The notes under the pieces were generated by a model that saw only the letters and a program-made list of their open reading frames with translations, did no database searches and was not told the origin of the DNA. A DNA stretch of 64,000 nucleotides from Pseudolabrys sp. (GTDB lineage: Bacteria; Pseudomonadota; Alphaproteobacteria; Rhizobiales; Xanthobacteraceae): contig JAFIGS010000017.1 of NCBI GenBank assembly GCA_017849615.1, positions 310,001 to 374,000 on the forward strand, given 5' to 3'. The stretch's first letter is position 1. Each line of letters opens with the position of its first letter. A program made the position numbers and the translations under genes. Shown here piece by piece: positions 29,200-39,127 of this stretch.

Positions 29200-29673
29200 T
29201 CAGTCGGGACCGCCCGGTTTAATGATGGCGTCGAGCCGGCGCTGTTCATCGGCGCTCAGGCGTCCGGAATCCAGGGCAACGGAGCGGCGCCGGCGGGCCA
29301 TGACAACGAGCGCGACGATGCCGACGATCAGCATCAGCGGCGACACGGTCCACAGCAGCAGGGTCTGCGGCTCCACCGGCGGCTTGAGCAGCACGAAGTT
29401 GCCGTAACGCTCGACCAGGAAGTCGAGCACCTGCTTGTCGCTATCGCCCTTCACGAGGCGCTCGCGCACCAGCAGGCGCAGGTCGCGTGCCAGCGGCGCG
29501 TCGGAATCGTCGATGGACTGGTTCTGGCAGACCATGCAGCGCAATTCCTGCGACAGCGTTCGCGCGCGCGTCTCCAGCGCCGGGTCTTTCAGGATTTCAT
29601 CGGGCTGCACGGCGAGCGCATGGAACGGCATCAGCAACGCGGTCAGCAGTGCGATGAAGACGACGCGCCGCAT
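29200..29673 (-). CDS. ccmH: Cytochrome c-type biogenesis protein CcmH (CycL)
   Basis: This ~157-aa protein reduces apocytochrome c thiols or hands the apoprotein to CcmF during haem attachment in the periplasm. After a signal peptide (VVFIALLTALLMPFHALAV) comes the redox motif LRCMVCQNQSIDDSDAPLAR with a CxxC pair. Then a membrane helix, LLLWTVSPLMLIVGIVALVV, is followed by a basic tail. The start at 29673 puts the signal peptide first. An upstream in-frame extension would consist of translated repeat sequence, so it is rejected. Confidence 0.93.
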   Translation of the reverse strand: MRRVVFIALLTALLMPFHALAVQPDEILKDPALETRARTLSQELRCMVCQNQSIDDSDAPLARDLRLLVRERLVKGDSDKQVLDFLVERYGNFVLLKPPVEPQTLLLWTVSPLMLIVGIVALVVMARRRRSVALDSGRLSADEQRRLDAIIKPGGPD

Positions 29674-29687
29674 CGCCCGCTTCTCCC

Positions 29688-29832
29688 CTCCCCCCGCGAC
29701 GCGCAGCGGCGTGGTGGGGAGGGGTCGGGGGTGGGGGTGGGGCGAAAAGAAAATGCGAAGACGCGCCGCGAACCGCCGCAATAAAGAGCCCCCCACCCCT
29801 AACCCCTCCCCACCGCTTCGCGGAGGGAGGGG
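29688..29832. repeat. Interspersed repeat, type E, inside the ccm operon
   Basis: Long C-rich and G-rich inverted blocks (CCCCTCCCC..GGTGGGGAGGGG on the left, CCCCACCCCTAACCCCTCCC..GGAGGGAGGGG on the right) surround an A-rich centre. It occupies nearly all of the 190-bp gap between ccmF and ccmH, genes that are usually close or overlapping. It may form a strong stem in the operon mRNA and attenuate ccmH and degP. Confidence 0.75.
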
Positions 29833-29863
29833 AACATCGCGGAATATGGGGCCCAGCATTGCC

Positions 29864-31846
29864 CTACCCCGCCGGCTGCAAGGTCGGCTTCACCTTCGCC
29901 GGCTTCGGCGCGCCGACACGCAGGCGGCGGTCGGACAGCGACAGGATGCCGCCGAACGCCATGATCAGCGTGCCGATCCAGATCAGCAGCACCAGTGGCT
30001 TGTAGTAGAAGCGGATGGCCAGCGAACCGTCGGCATTGGCATCGCCGAGCGACAGATAGAGCTGGCTGAAGCCGCGGCTCAGCAATGCCGCCTCGTTGGT
30101 CGACATGCTTCGCGCCGAGAAAGTTCGCTTCGATGGCGACAAGGCGCCAACCACCTGGCCGTTCTCGCTCACGGTGAAGCGGCCGGCCAGTTCGCGGAAG
30201 TTCGGCCCCTGCCGCTGCACCATGCCGTCGAATGTGAGGTCGTATCCGGAGAGCGACACCGTCTGCCCGTCCTTGACCGCGACGATCCGCTCCGTGCCCC
30301 AGGTCGAGGCGCAGACGATGCCGATCAGGGTCACGCCGACACCGGCATGCGCCGCGGCCGTGCCCCACGCGGAGCGCGGCAGCCCGACGGCGCGCGACAG
30401 CGACGTGCCGAGCGGGCGGCGGAACAGCGCGACGCGTTCGGTGAGGTCGATGACCGCGCCGAAGATCACGAAAAAGCCAAGGCCGATGCCGAACGCCGCC
30501 AGCACATGCTGCACGCCGGCAACCGCCAGCGCCGCCGCGACGGCGACGATGCCGACGCCGAAGGCCGCCATCAGGCGTTGCGTCACGCCGTAGATGTCCC
30601 CGCGCTTCCACGCCAGCAGCGTGCCGAACGGCATCGCGAACATCAGCGGGATGAACAGCGGCGCGAAGGTGAGATTGAAGAACGGCGCACCGACTGAAAT
30701 CTTTTCGCCGGTCAACGACTCGAGCGCCAGCGGATAGAGCGTTCCGACGAACACGGTCAGGCACGCGATGGTCAGGAACAGGTTGTTGAAGACCAGCGCG
30801 CCCTCGCGGGAAATCGGCGCGAAAATCCCGCCCTGCCGCAGCAGCGGCGCGCGCCAGGCGAACAGCCCCAGTCCGCCGCCGATGAAGAAGATCAGGATGC
30901 ACAGGATGAACACGCCGCGCGACGGATCGGTGGCGAAGGTGTGAACGGAGGTGAGCACGCCCGAGCGCACCAAAAAGGTGCCGATCAGCGACAGCGAGAA
31001 CGCCAGGATGGCCAGCAGGATGGTCCAGACCTTGAGCGCATTGCGCTTTTCCATGACCACCGCCGAATGCAGCAGCGCGGTGCCCGCCAGCCACGGCATC
31101 AGCGAGGCGTTCTCGACCGGATCCCAGAACCAGAAACCGCCCCAGCCGAGTTCGTAATAGGCCCAGTACGATCCCATCGAGATGCCGACCGTCAGGAACA
31201 TCCAGGCGGTCAACGTCCATGGCCGCACCCAGCGCGCCCAGGCGGCGTCGATGCGGCCCTCGATGAGCGCCGCCAGCGCGAACGAAAACGCGATCGAGAA
31301 GCCGACATAACCGAGATACAAAAGCGGCGGGTGGATCGCGAGGCCGATGTCCTGCAGAATCGGGTTGAGGTCGCGGCCCTCGATGGGCGCGCGCGCCAGC
31401 CGCTGGAACGGGTTCGACGTCAGCAGAATAAACAGATAGAACGAGCAGGCGATCCAGGCCTGCACCGCCAGCACATTGGCCTTGAGCGCCGTCGGCAGAT
31501 TGGCGCCGAACACCGCGACCGCCGCGCCGAACACCGCCAGAATCAGCACCCACAGCAGCATCGAGCCTTCGTGGTTGCCCCAGACGCTGGTGAATTTGTA
31601 GATCAGCGGCATGGTCGAGTGCGAATTCTCGAATACGTTCGCCACCGAGAAGTCCGACGTGACGTAAGCCGTCATCAGCGCGCCGAACGAGATCGCGACG
31701 AACACGCACTGCATGATCGCCGTCGAGGTGCCGAGCCGCATGAGCGCCACATCGCGCGTCTGCGCGCCGTAGAGCGGCACCAGCGCCTGGATCAGCGAGA
31801 GCCCCAGCGCCAGCACCAGGGCGTAATGTCCGACTTCCGGGGTCAT
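29864..31846 (-). CDS. ccmF: Haem lyase subunit CcmF (CycK)
   Basis: This 660-aa multi-helix inner-membrane protein ligates haem from CcmE to apocytochrome c. The tryptophan-rich WWD-type segment reads [20 protein letters not shown] near residues 232-251. Conserved His-containing loops include HEGSMLLWV and [14 protein letters not shown]. About 15 helices span the protein and the length is typical. It overlaps ccmE by four bases and is transcribed toward ccmH. Confidence 0.96.
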   Translation of the reverse strand: MTPEVGHYALVLALGLSLIQALVPLYGAQTRDVALMRLGTSTAIMQCVFVAISFGALMTAYVTSDFSVANVFENSHSTMPLIYKFTSVWGNHEGSMLLWVLILAVFGAAVAVFGANLPTALKANVLAVQAWIACSFYLFILLTSNPFQRLARAPIEGRDLNPILQDIGLAIHPPLLYLGYVGFSIAFSFALAALIEGRIDAAWARWVRPWTLTAWMFLTVGISMGSYWAYYELGWGGFWFWDPVENASLMPWLAGTALLHSAVVMEKRNALKVWTILLAILAFSLSLIGTFLVRSGVLTSVHTFATDPSRGVFILCILIFFIGGGLGLFAWRAPLLRQGGIFAPISREGALVFNNLFLTIACLTVFVGTLYPLALESLTGEKISVGAPFFNLTFAPLFIPLMFAMPFGTLLAWKRGDIYGVTQRLMAAFGVGIVAVAAALAVAGVQHVLAAFGIGLGFFVIFGAVIDLTERVALFRRPLGTSLSRAVGLPRSAWGTAAAHAGVGVTLIGIVCASTWGTERIVAVKDGQTVSLSGYDLTFDGMVQRQGPNFRELAGRFTVSENGQVVGALSPSKRTFSARSMSTNEAALLSRGFSQLYLSLGDANADGSLAIRFYYKPLVLLIWIGTLIMAFGGILSLSDRRLRVGAPKPAKVKPTLQPAG

Positions 31847-32361
31847 GGCTTCTTCACCTCGGCGTCTTTGGCGGCGCCATCCTTGCCCACAACATCTTTG
31901 CCGACGACATGCGCATCGGTGCGCATCTCGCCTTCCTGCCAGCGGCCGGTTTTCTTCAAGGCGTCGACCACTTCGCGCGGCATGTATTTCTCGTCATGCT
32001 TGGCCAGCACGGAATCGGCGGCGAGCGAGCCGCCCGGCTCGAGTCTGCCTTCGGTTACGACCCCCTGCCCTTCGCGAAACAGGTCGGGAAGAATGCCCTG
32101 ATAACGCACCGCGACCTGATGGGCGCCGTCGGTCACCTTGAATTTCACCTGCAGATTGTCGCCCTTTTCGAGGCTGCCGGGCTCGACAAGACCGCCGATG
32201 CGGATGCGCGAGCCGGCCGGCAAGTGCTTCTCGACCACGTCGGACGGCGAATTGAAGAAGACGATCGAATCCTTCAGCGCGAACAGCACAAGCGCCGCGG
32301 CCACGCCGAGCACCCCGAGCGCGCCCCCGATCATCGCCAACCGCCGCTGCTTGCGCGTCAT
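31843..32361 (-). CDS. ccmE: Periplasmic haem chaperone CcmE (CycJ)
   Basis: This 172-aa membrane-anchored chaperone binds haem covalently and delivers it to CcmF. It begins [20 protein letters not shown], a short basic tail and helix. The soluble barrel carries the haem-attachment His in [14 protein letters not shown], with the Tyr four residues later. The C-terminal tail is Lys- and Val-rich. The start at 32361 overlaps the ccmI stop by four bases, which fixes the start over the longer open frame. Confidence 0.95.
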   Translation of the reverse strand: MTRKQRRLAMIGGALGVLGVAAALVLFALKDSIVFFNSPSDVVEKHLPAGSRIRIGGLVEPGSLEKGDNLQVKFKVTDGAHQVAVRYQGILPDLFREGQGVVTEGRLEPGGSLAADSVLAKHDEKYMPREVVDALKKTGRWQEGEMRTDAHVVGKDVVGKDGAAKDAEVKKP

Positions 32362-33494
32362 CCATCCAGTCCCATGCTTTTGATCGTCTCGTCGATCTGC
32401 CGCAGTTTGTCGGGATCGGCGGCGAGCGCCTTGCGGGCATCCCCCGCCGCGCCTTTCGCCTTGTCGCGATCGCCCATCACCATATAGGCGCGCATCAGGC
32501 GCTGCCACCCGGCCACATCGCCGCTGTCCTGACTGAGACGATCGGCAAGCCGCGCCACCATGCCGCGAACCATCTCGCTGCGGTCCTGCTCGCTCATCTG
32601 CCCGGCCGCCGCGATATCGTCGGCGCTGGGTCCGGGTTGGGCCGGCGCGACCTCGGCCAGCTTCGGCGGAACGCCGCCGACCCGCGTCAGGGCTTCGCCG
32701 ACCATCGGAGCCCACGGCGCATCCGCCGGCGCGTCCTTGAGCATGCTCATCCAGATCGCCGCGGCTTTCTTGCGATCGCCGTCCTGTTCCGCGGCTAGGC
32801 CGATGAAGTACAGCGACTTGAGATCGTTGCGGTCGAGTTCGAGCGCGCGCTCGAACGCCGCCTTGGCATCGGCGGTGATGACGCCGTTGCCGAGCGCGGC
32901 CAATGCCTCGCCGAGATCGGCCTGGCGCTGCGCATTCTCGCCGGCGAGCGCAATCGCTTTGCGCCGCGCATTCACGGCGTCGGCAAAGCGCCCCATGCGA
33001 AGATAGACCGGCGCCACGACTTCATAGCCGCGAGCGTCGTTCGGATTTTTCTCGAGATGCGCCTCCACGCGCGCGATGAGCGTGTCGATCGAGTTGTCCT
33101 GCTGCGCAGCGGCGCGCCGCTCGGCGAGCGGCTGGCCCGGCAATTGCGGCGAACCGAGCGCGAGGTAGGCAACGCTCGCGCCGATCGGCAGCAGCACGAG
33201 GCCGACGATCGCCGCGACGCGGCGCCGCCACACCGGGCCGCCCTCCGACCTCTGCGCCTCGCTCTCCGCCGCGTCGGCTGCGGCAATCAGCCGGCGCGAC
33301 ACTTCGATCCTGGCGGCATCCGCCTCCGCCGCGCCAATGCGGCCTTCGGCGCGGTCGCGGGCAATCTCCTCGAGCTGGTCACGATAGACCTCGAGGTCGC
33401 TGCCGCCCTCCGCCGCGCTGCGCCGCCCGAGCGGCCACAGCACGGCGAAAATGGCCGCGGCGGTCATCAGCGCAAACACAAACCAGAGGCTCAT
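32358..33494 (-). CDS. ccmI: Cytochrome c biogenesis protein CcmI (CycH)
   Basis: This 378-aa apocytochrome c chaperone has two N-terminal helices ([20 protein letters not shown], and [20 protein letters not shown] near residue 95), a coiled region between them, and a periplasmic TPR domain. TPR-like units include [36 protein letters not shown] and [20 protein letters not shown]. The start at 33494 begins directly at the first helix, as in relatives. It is the first gene of the ccmI-E-F-H-degP series. Confidence 0.93.
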   Translation of the reverse strand: MSLWFVFALMTAAAIFAVLWPLGRRSAAEGGSDLEVYRDQLEEIARDRAEGRIGAAEADAARIEVSRRLIAAADAAESEAQRSEGGPVWRRRVAAIVGLVLLPIGASVAYLALGSPQLPGQPLAERRAAAQQDNSIDTLIARVEAHLEKNPNDARGYEVVAPVYLRMGRFADAVNARRKAIALAGENAQRQADLGEALAALGNGVITADAKAAFERALELDRNDLKSLYFIGLAAEQDGDRKKAAAIWMSMLKDAPADAPWAPMVGEALTRVGGVPPKLAEVAPAQPGPSADDIAAAGQMSEQDRSEMVRGMVARLADRLSQDSGDVAGWQRLMRAYMVMGDRDKAKGAAGDARKALAADPDKLRQIDETIKSMGLDG

Positions 33495-33666
33495 CGGGCG
33501 AGGGATTCCATGCAGGCGGCACCGGCATGGCCGCCAGCCCACCCTAATTGACTTCAGGGCAATACATCAGCCGTGATCGTGGCCGCAATGAGCAAAATCA
33601 ATTGCGGCTGCGGCGAAAAAACTGCGATTCAGGCCTTGAATCGACGTACCGGCATGCAGTCCGGCT

Positions 33667-35088
33667 TCAGGCGCTTGCGGCTCTGGCGCCTTTGCCACCT
33701 TCGGCGCTGACCGCCGCAACCTCGGCCGCCCGGGCGTACTGGATGGCGTAGTCCTTGCCGAACACCAGGCCGCAAAGACGCACCGCGACGTCGGCCTGCG
33801 ACTTGCGGAAAGGCCGCTCGCCCGGTCCCGACTGGCGCAGCGCGTCGATCAGGCCGTGCATGGTATTGTCGAGGAACTGCTGCAGGTCGGAATAGGCCCG
33901 CTGCGTCATTTCGTTGATGGCGAGTTCGCCGGCGAAATGGCGGCAGGTGCCGACGAACGAGACCAGCGTCTCGGTTTCGGCCGCGTCCTGTTGATCGATG
34001 GTCGATTTCGGCGCGATGTTCGCCGCGGAGCGAACGCGCAGCAGCCGGCGCACCCTGCCCGGCATCGACTCGATTTCGGCGCGCAAGGTTTCGCCGATCT
34101 GCCCGCGCAGCCCGGACAGGCTGCGGCCCCAGGTGGAGTCGACCGGCAGGTCGAGTTCGGTGCGCAGGCCGCGCGCGGAATCATGAATGGTCTTGAGCAG
34201 CGCGCCGGATGCCACGCCGCGGCCGCTGCGCAGGTCGTCGCGAAGCTCGAGCACCTGCCGCTCTAGTTCGGAGAGCACGATGCTGACCGACACGCCATAA
34301 GGCGTCTCGGCGACGCGCGCGGCGGTGTCGCTGCCGGCGGCCTTGACGCCGAAGCGGATGAGCTGCCACGGCGCCGCCAAGCGGCTGCGCACCGTCAGCA
34401 ACGAGTAGAGGAAGATATCGGTGCCCGGTGCACCGGTCTTTTCGATCAGCGCCTTGTATTCGTCGAGCGCCTTGCTCGAAAGATTGCCGACCTGCACCGG
34501 CAGCCGCGCCTGCATGGCGTTGAGGCCGTCGCGCGCCCTGAGCACGCATTTGAGCGTCTGCGCGTCTTCTTCGGCGCGCTGGGTGCCGATCTGCCCAAGC
34601 ATGCGCCGCCGCGCCTGCTCATCGAAAGCCGCCGAGCGCATGCTGTCATTCAGCGCCACCACGACGCGATCCTGCAGCGTGCGGATCAGATACTGCGCCT
34701 TCTCGTCGTCGCCGGCCTGCAGCGCGGTGTTGACGAGTTCGTCCATCTCCGCGGCGTCGCGCGGCAGCAGATCGCGGCCGATCCATGTCCACAGCGGTTC
34801 GAGGGATGCGCGCGCGATGCGACCCAGATGGCGATGCTGGCCGAGATCGTCGACGAGGAAAGGTTCGAGCGGCTTGAAGAACATCCGCGCGGCGTGGCCG
34901 AGGCGCGGCGGACCGGCCTGCTGGTCGCGCGCGATGCGCCGCAGTTCCTGCAGCACGATTTCGGCGGCGCCGAGATCCTCGCCACGCAGCAGGCTGCGCT
35001 CGAACTCGCCGAGCAGCAAGGCGCGCGCCTGCGGCGCCAGCGCGCGCAGGTAGTTCTGCAGTCTTTCGATTGTGTCGGCGCCCGCCAT
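33667..35088 (-). CDS. Conserved hypothetical protein, helical
   Basis: This 473-aa protein has no domain I recognise. It is predicted largely alpha-helical and soluble, with many Arg-, Leu- and Ala-rich amphipathic stretches such as SIVLSELERQVLELRDDLRS and RRLLRVRSAANI. There is no signal peptide. The C-terminal ~50 residues include LCGLVFGKDYAIQYARAAEV. Codon use matches neighbouring core genes. I believe similar proteins occur next to ccm genes or alone in Bradyrhizobiaceae, but no function is assigned. Confidence 0.75.
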   Translation of the reverse strand: MAGADTIERLQNYLRALAPQARALLLGEFERSLLRGEDLGAAEIVLQELRRIARDQQAGPPRLGHAARMFFKPLEPFLVDDLGQHRHLGRIARASLEPLWTWIGRDLLPRDAAEMDELVNTALQAGDDEKAQYLIRTLQDRVVVALNDSMRSAAFDEQARRRMLGQIGTQRAEEDAQTLKCVLRARDGLNAMQARLPVQVGNLSSKALDEYKALIEKTGAPGTDIFLYSLLTVRSRLAAPWQLIRFGVKAAGSDTAARVAETPYGVSVSIVLSELERQVLELRDDLRSGRGVASGALLKTIHDSARGLRTELDLPVDSTWGRSLSGLRGQIGETLRAEIESMPGRVRRLLRVRSAANIAPKSTIDQQDAAETETLVSFVGTCRHFAGELAINEMTQRAYSDLQQFLDNTMHGLIDALRQSGPGERPFRKSQADVAVRLCGLVFGKDYAIQYARAAEVAAVSAEGGKGARAASA

Positions 35089-35220
35089 CGCCGGCTCTGC
35101 CCGCTCTCATCGCTAAGCGGGTGTGATAACGCGCGGGCCGTTAAGAACCGATTAAGCATGTCACGACGATGCGACGTTTCGGCACGTTGGCGCGCCGAAA
35201 CGTCCGGTTCCGTCGCCGCC

Positions 35221-35712
35221 TCAGGTCCGCGGTGTCCAGGTGCCGTCCGGGTTACGGCACGCCGTACCGCGCGCGGTTTCGGGCTGACCGCTGATATAGA
35301 TCGTGTGGGTGTACGAGCGGCAGTTGTGACCGCGATCGGTATAGGCCGGCCCTGGTACGATCGTGCCGTAGCGGCCGGAGTCCGGATTGCGCCAGGTCAC
35401 GGGCGCACCCGACGGTCCGCGCTCGAGCGCATCCATCTGCGCGGCGTAGGCCCGCTGGCGATCCTGCTCGTCGAGCGAGGCGCCGATACGGTTGCCAACC
35501 ACGCCGCCCAGCAGGCCGCCGATCGCCGCGCCGGCCAGGCGGTCGCCGGTGCCGCCGCCCGCTACCGCGGCGCCCAGAAGCGCGCCGGTGCCGGCGCCGA
35601 GCAGCGTGCCGGTGTTCTCACGAGGTCCCGGACCCGATCCGTCCGGGTTGCCGGCGCAGGCCGCGAGCGACAGGCCAACCGTGGCAATGGCAAGAAACTT
35701 GGTGACGGACAT
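35221..35712 (-). CDS. Glycine-zipper outer-membrane lipoprotein (17 kDa antigen-like)
   Basis: This 163-aa precursor has a lipoprotein signal peptide with lipobox LAAC at residues 16-19, so Cys19 becomes the lipidated N-terminus. A glycine-zipper 2TM segment follows (GTLLGAGTGALLGAAVAGGG and LAGAAIGGLLGGVVGNRIGA). The C-terminal half has Cys residues in a region containing DRGHNCRSYTHTIYISGQPE and ends CRNPDGTWTPRT, as in the Rickettsia 17-kDa antigen family. It is likely an envelope-structure protein. Confidence 0.85.
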   Translation of the reverse strand: MSVTKFLAIATVGLSLAACAGNPDGSGPGPRENTGTLLGAGTGALLGAAVAGGGTGDRLAGAAIGGLLGGVVGNRIGASLDEQDRQRAYAAQMDALERGPSGAPVTWRNPDSGRYGTIVPGPAYTDRGHNCRSYTHTIYISGQPETARGTACRNPDGTWTPRT

Positions 35713-35821
35713 CGAGACCCCCGGAATGCGATGGAGAGAACGGCAGGCGACCCGGCCTGAATGGAACTTATGCCTTTATCGAGAAGCAAGAAATGGGGCA
35801 AAAGTCCGGCGCGCACAAGCG

Positions 35822-37186
35822 TTATGAGGCCGCCGGCAGCGTTAATTCCGCCCGCAGGCCCCCGATCGGCGCCGCGGCGAGCTTGAGATCGCCGCCATAG
35901 AGCTGCGCCAGCTCCACCACGATCGACAAGCCCAGGCCCGAGCCCGGCTTGCTCTCGTCGAGCCGGCGGCCGCGATGGGCAACCTGCTCACGCTCGGCGG
36001 GAGTAAGGCCGGGGCCGTCATCGTCGACCAGGATGCGCACCACCTGCCCGTCGCCGGCGCCATCGCGCAAGGCTTCGATGGCCACCCGCGACGCCGCCCA
36101 CTTGCACGCATTGTCGATCAGGTTGCCGAGCATCTCCTCGAGGTCGGCGCGTTCGCCGCGGAAGCGCACCGCCGCAGCGGCCCTGACCTCGATGGCGATG
36201 GCGCGGTCGCGGTGAATCTTCTCCATCGTGCGCGCCAGCGCCTCGATCACCGGCACCACCTCCGTCACCGAGCCGACCACGGTCACGCGCGCGGCGATAC
36301 GGGCGCGCTCGAGATGGCGCGCCACCTGGTCGCGCATGATCGCGGCCTGCTCTTCGACCTTCCCGGCCAGAGGATCGCCCGGCCGCGCCGAGGCTTCATT
36401 GACCATCACCGACAACGGCGTCTTCAGGGCATGGGCGAGGTTACCGACATGCGTTCGCGCGCGCTCGACGATGTCCCTGTTGGCATCGATCAGCGCATTG
36501 GTCTCGCGCGCCAGCGGCGCGATCTCGACCGGGAAAGCGCCGGCAAGACGCTCGGCGCTGCCGGAGCGGATCGCCGCCAGGCCGCTGGTGATGCGCTTGA
36601 GCGGCGCCAGACCAAATCGCACCTGAAACATTGTCGTCAGCAGCAGCACCGCCGCCAGGATCGCGAAGGTGATGAGCAACGCCCTGTCGAAGGCGCGAAC
36701 GTCGTCGGTGATCTCGGCCGCATCGCCCGCCACCGCGACGAGATACTGGCCGTCCTCGCCGAGATCGATGTTGCGCTCGACCAAACGAAGATTCTGATCT
36801 TCCGGCCCGGTGACATAACCCTGGCGCGAGCCATCAGGTCCGGCGGCAATGCCCCGATCTTCCAGATGCGGCAGCCCTCCGTCCCACAGCGATCGCGACG
36901 CTCGCAGTTCCGGCTTGGCCGCACCGAGTTTGGTGACCTGCCAGTACCATCCTGACAGCGGCAACTCGAACAAGGGCTCGCCCAGCGCCTTCGGGAAACG
37001 GTCGTCTTCGGGCGCGGCGACGTCCGCCACCAGGGTCCGCAAATAGACGCCGAGCCTGCGGTCGAACGACCGCTCCACGGTCTGGCGATAGAGCGACGAC
37101 AGAACGATGCCGGTCACCAGCAGGATCGCCACCGTCCAGGCGGAAGCCGAGAGAAACAGACGCAGCGCAAGTGAGTTGAAGCGCAT
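35822..37186 (-). CDS. PhoQ-like two-component sensor histidine kinase
   Basis: This 454-aa inner-membrane kinase starts MRFNSLALRLFLSAS. Helices lie near residues 8-30 and 165-185 around a ~130-residue periplasmic sensor. HAMP and HisKA follow, with phospho-acceptor His in VGNLAHALKTPLSVMV, the variant typical of PhoQ-like alphaproteobacterial kinases. HATPase_c has LGNLIDNACKWA, DDDGPGLT and GSGLGLSI. It lies five bases after its response regulator gene. The start at 37186 is the first that fits the membrane topology; a longer frame runs antisense through the regulator. Confidence 0.92.
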   Translation of the reverse strand: MRFNSLALRLFLSASAWTVAILLVTGIVLSSLYRQTVERSFDRRLGVYLRTLVADVAAPEDDRFPKALGEPLFELPLSGWYWQVTKLGAAKPELRASRSLWDGGLPHLEDRGIAAGPDGSRQGYVTGPEDQNLRLVERNIDLGEDGQYLVAVAGDAAEITDDVRAFDRALLITFAILAAVLLLTTMFQVRFGLAPLKRITSGLAAIRSGSAERLAGAFPVEIAPLARETNALIDANRDIVERARTHVGNLAHALKTPLSVMVNEASARPGDPLAGKVEEQAAIMRDQVARHLERARIAARVTVVGSVTEVVPVIEALARTMEKIHRDRAIAIEVRAAAAVRFRGERADLEEMLGNLIDNACKWAASRVAIEALRDGAGDGQVVRILVDDDGPGLTPAEREQVAHRGRRLDESKPGSGLGLSIVVELAQLYGGDLKLAAAPIGGLRAELTLPAAS

Positions 37187-37191
37187 CGCAA

Positions 37192-37857
37192 TCAGCCGCC
37201 CGGCGGCGCGAGCATGTAGCCGAGGCCGCGAACGGTCTGGATGATGTCGACGCCGAGTTTCTTGCGAATGCGGCCGACGAACACCTCGATGGTGTTTGAA
37301 TCGCGGTCGAAGTCCTGATCGTAGAGATGCTCGACCAGCTCCGTGCGCGACACCACGCGGCCATTGTGATGCATCAGGTAGGCGAGCAGCCGGTATTCGT
37401 GGCTGGTCAACTTCACCGGGTTGCCGTTGACCGTAACGCGGCCGTTGCGCGTATCGAGCCGCACCGGTCCGCATTCGAATTCGCTTCTGGCATGGCCGGC
37501 CGAGCGGCGCAGCAGCGCGCGCAGCCGCGCCAGCACTTCCTCGAGATGAAACGGCTTGGCGACGTAATCGTCGGCGCCGGCGTCGAAGCCCTGCACCTTG
37601 TCGCTCCAGCGATCGCGCGCGGTCAGCATCAGAACCGGCATGACGCGGCCGTTGCGCCGCCACGCCTCGAGCACCGAGATGCCGTCCATCTTCGGCAAGC
37701 CGATATCGAGGATCACCGCGTCATAGGGCTCGGTGTCGCCGAGGAAGAGGCCTTCTTCGCCGTCGAAAGCGCGGTCGACCACGTAGCCGGCGTCGCTCAA
37801 CGCGCTGGTCAACTGGCGATTGAGATCGGGATCATCTTCGACGACGAGGAGGCGCAA
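37192..37857 (-). CDS. PhoP-like OmpR-family response regulator
   Basis: This 221-aa regulator has a receiver domain starting RLLVVEDDPDLNRQL and the phospho-acceptor Asp in DAVILDIGLPKMDGI near residue 51. The winged-helix domain includes VKLTSHEYRLLAYLMHHNGR and SNTIEVFVGRIRKKLG. It is co-transcribed with the downstream kinase. The upstream 167 bp separate it from a PepSY-like gene on the same strand, a common three-gene arrangement in alphaproteobacteria. Confidence 0.93.
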   Translation of the reverse strand: MRLLVVEDDPDLNRQLTSALSDAGYVVDRAFDGEEGLFLGDTEPYDAVILDIGLPKMDGISVLEAWRRNGRVMPVLMLTARDRWSDKVQGFDAGADDYVAKPFHLEEVLARLRALLRRSAGHARSEFECGPVRLDTRNGRVTVNGNPVKLTSHEYRLLAYLMHHNGRVVSRTELVEHLYDQDFDRDSNTIEVFVGRIRKKLGVDIIQTVRGLGYMLAPPGG

Positions 37858-38024
37858 GGAAAGTCTCTCCGCTCGATTTGCAGGAGCGTTTCCAGGCGAA
37901 GTGGAAGCCGGTTCGCCGTCCAGAAACGCGACAAAACAAGAATCACCGGCCGCGATCCTAGCCTAAATCGCCGGCCTGCCGCCGTCTGGCGCGAAATTGA
38001 GCCTTTTTCGGGATCAGGCGGGCC

Positions 38025-38351
38025 TCACAGCCCGGACAGCGGCTCGCCGTTGCCGGCATTGATTTCGACACGGGCCACCTTGCCGCTGCGGCCAAGCAGG
38101 GTCAGCTCATAGACGAGTTGCTCGTCGCGCCGGCACAGGTCGGCGCGCACCACCTCACCGCGGCGGTCGCGCTCGCGCAGCAGCTTGATGGCGGCGGCAA
38201 GCGGAATGGCCTTGCGTTCGGCGATGGCGTCGCGCTGCTCGGCCCTGGTCAGGCAGGCGCGCGCCGTGCGGTCGGCCCCGAGTGAGGCCTGCCCCGGGAC
38301 GACGAGACAGCCGAGTAGAATTAATGCGGTGGTTATGCGGAAAACCGGCAT
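38025..38351 (-). CDS. Small secreted PepSY-like protein
   Basis: This 108-aa precursor has a signal peptide (VFRITTALILLGCLVVPGQA) and a mature part resembling a PepSY domain. AIPLAAAIKLLRERDRRGEV is followed by VYELTLLGRSGKVARVEINA and ends GEPLSGL. PepSY proteins are thought to modulate peptidases or sensor kinases in the periplasm. Its place before a PhoPQ-like pair suggests it is a target or modulator of that system, which is an inference. Confidence 0.75.
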   Translation of the reverse strand: MPVFRITTALILLGCLVVPGQASLGADRTARACLTRAEQRDAIAERKAIPLAAAIKLLRERDRRGEVVRADLCRRDEQLVYELTLLGRSGKVARVEINAGNGEPLSGL

Positions 38352-38413
38352 GAGGCGGAGAATAACAGCGCGCCGGTGAACGCTCGCTGAACGGCAAGCG
38401 GGACCGCCTGCCG

Positions 38414-39094
38414 TCAGGTTTCGAAGCCTTCGAAAGTGGCGAAGTCCTCGAGCGGCGCGCGGGGCGCGCGCCATTGATTGATGGCGACGGCCGGGTCCTC
38501 GTAACCAAGGGCCATACCCGAATAGATCATCAGATGGTCGGGAAGACCGAGGAAGGCGCGCACCGTCTTGTGAAACGACACCCAGGCCTGCTGCGGGCAG
38601 GTGTGCAGGCCATGCCCGCGCGCGAGCAGTGCCACGGTCTGCAGATAGCCGCCGATGTCGGCCCACTGCGCCGCGCCGTGGTCCTTCTCGCGCGCGAAGA
38701 ACAAGGCCACCGGCGCGCCGAAGAATTCGTAGTTGCGGCCGAACTGCCGATAGCGCCCGGCCTTGTCCTCGCGCGGTACGCCGATCGCCTGATAGAGCAG
38801 CTCGCCGACCTTGAAGCTGCGCTGTCGGTACGGCTCGGTCATCGGCTGCGGATAGATGACGTATTCGACGCCCTCGCCCTTCGGCAATTCGCTCGCCATG
38901 CGTGGCCGCAGCAGCGCCCTGAGCTCTTCGACGCGCTGACCCGCCAGCGCGTAGACGCGCCACGGCTGCATGTTGCCAGCCGACGGCGCCCGCGCCGCTC
39001 GCTCCACGATGTCGCGCACGATGGCTTCCGGCACCGGCTTGTCGAGGAAGGCGCGGCAGGAATAGCGAGACGAGACGGCGTCGAAGATGTCCAT
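38414..39094 (-). CDS. Nitroreductase family protein
   Basis: This 226-aa FMN-dependent oxidoreductase begins FDAVSSRYSCRAFLDKPVPE, the family FMN-contact region (S-R-x-S-x-R). Further landmarks are ARAPSAGNMQPWRVYAL near residue 34 and the later QTVALLARGHGLHTCPQQAW. The physiological substrate is unknown; relatives reduce nitroaromatics or quinones. It is the last chromosomal-type gene before the phage-like cluster, ending 33 bp from the holin gene region. Confidence 0.9.
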   Translation of the reverse strand: MDIFDAVSSRYSCRAFLDKPVPEAIVRDIVERAARAPSAGNMQPWRVYALAGQRVEELRALLRPRMASELPKGEGVEYVIYPQPMTEPYRQRSFKVGELLYQAIGVPREDKAGRYRQFGRNYEFFGAPVALFFAREKDHGAAQWADIGGYLQTVALLARGHGLHTCPQQAWVSFHKTVRAFLGLPDHLMIYSGMALGYEDPAVAINQWRAPRAPLEDFATFEGFET

Positions 39095-39127
39095 GAGTAG
39101 CGAGGCTCCGCAAATTGCCCGCCGATC

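Noticed and set aside
29674-29859. 62-residue N-terminal extension of CcmH
   Set aside because: It translates the interspersed repeat (Pro/Arg/Gly-rich), and the signal peptide begins at 29673.
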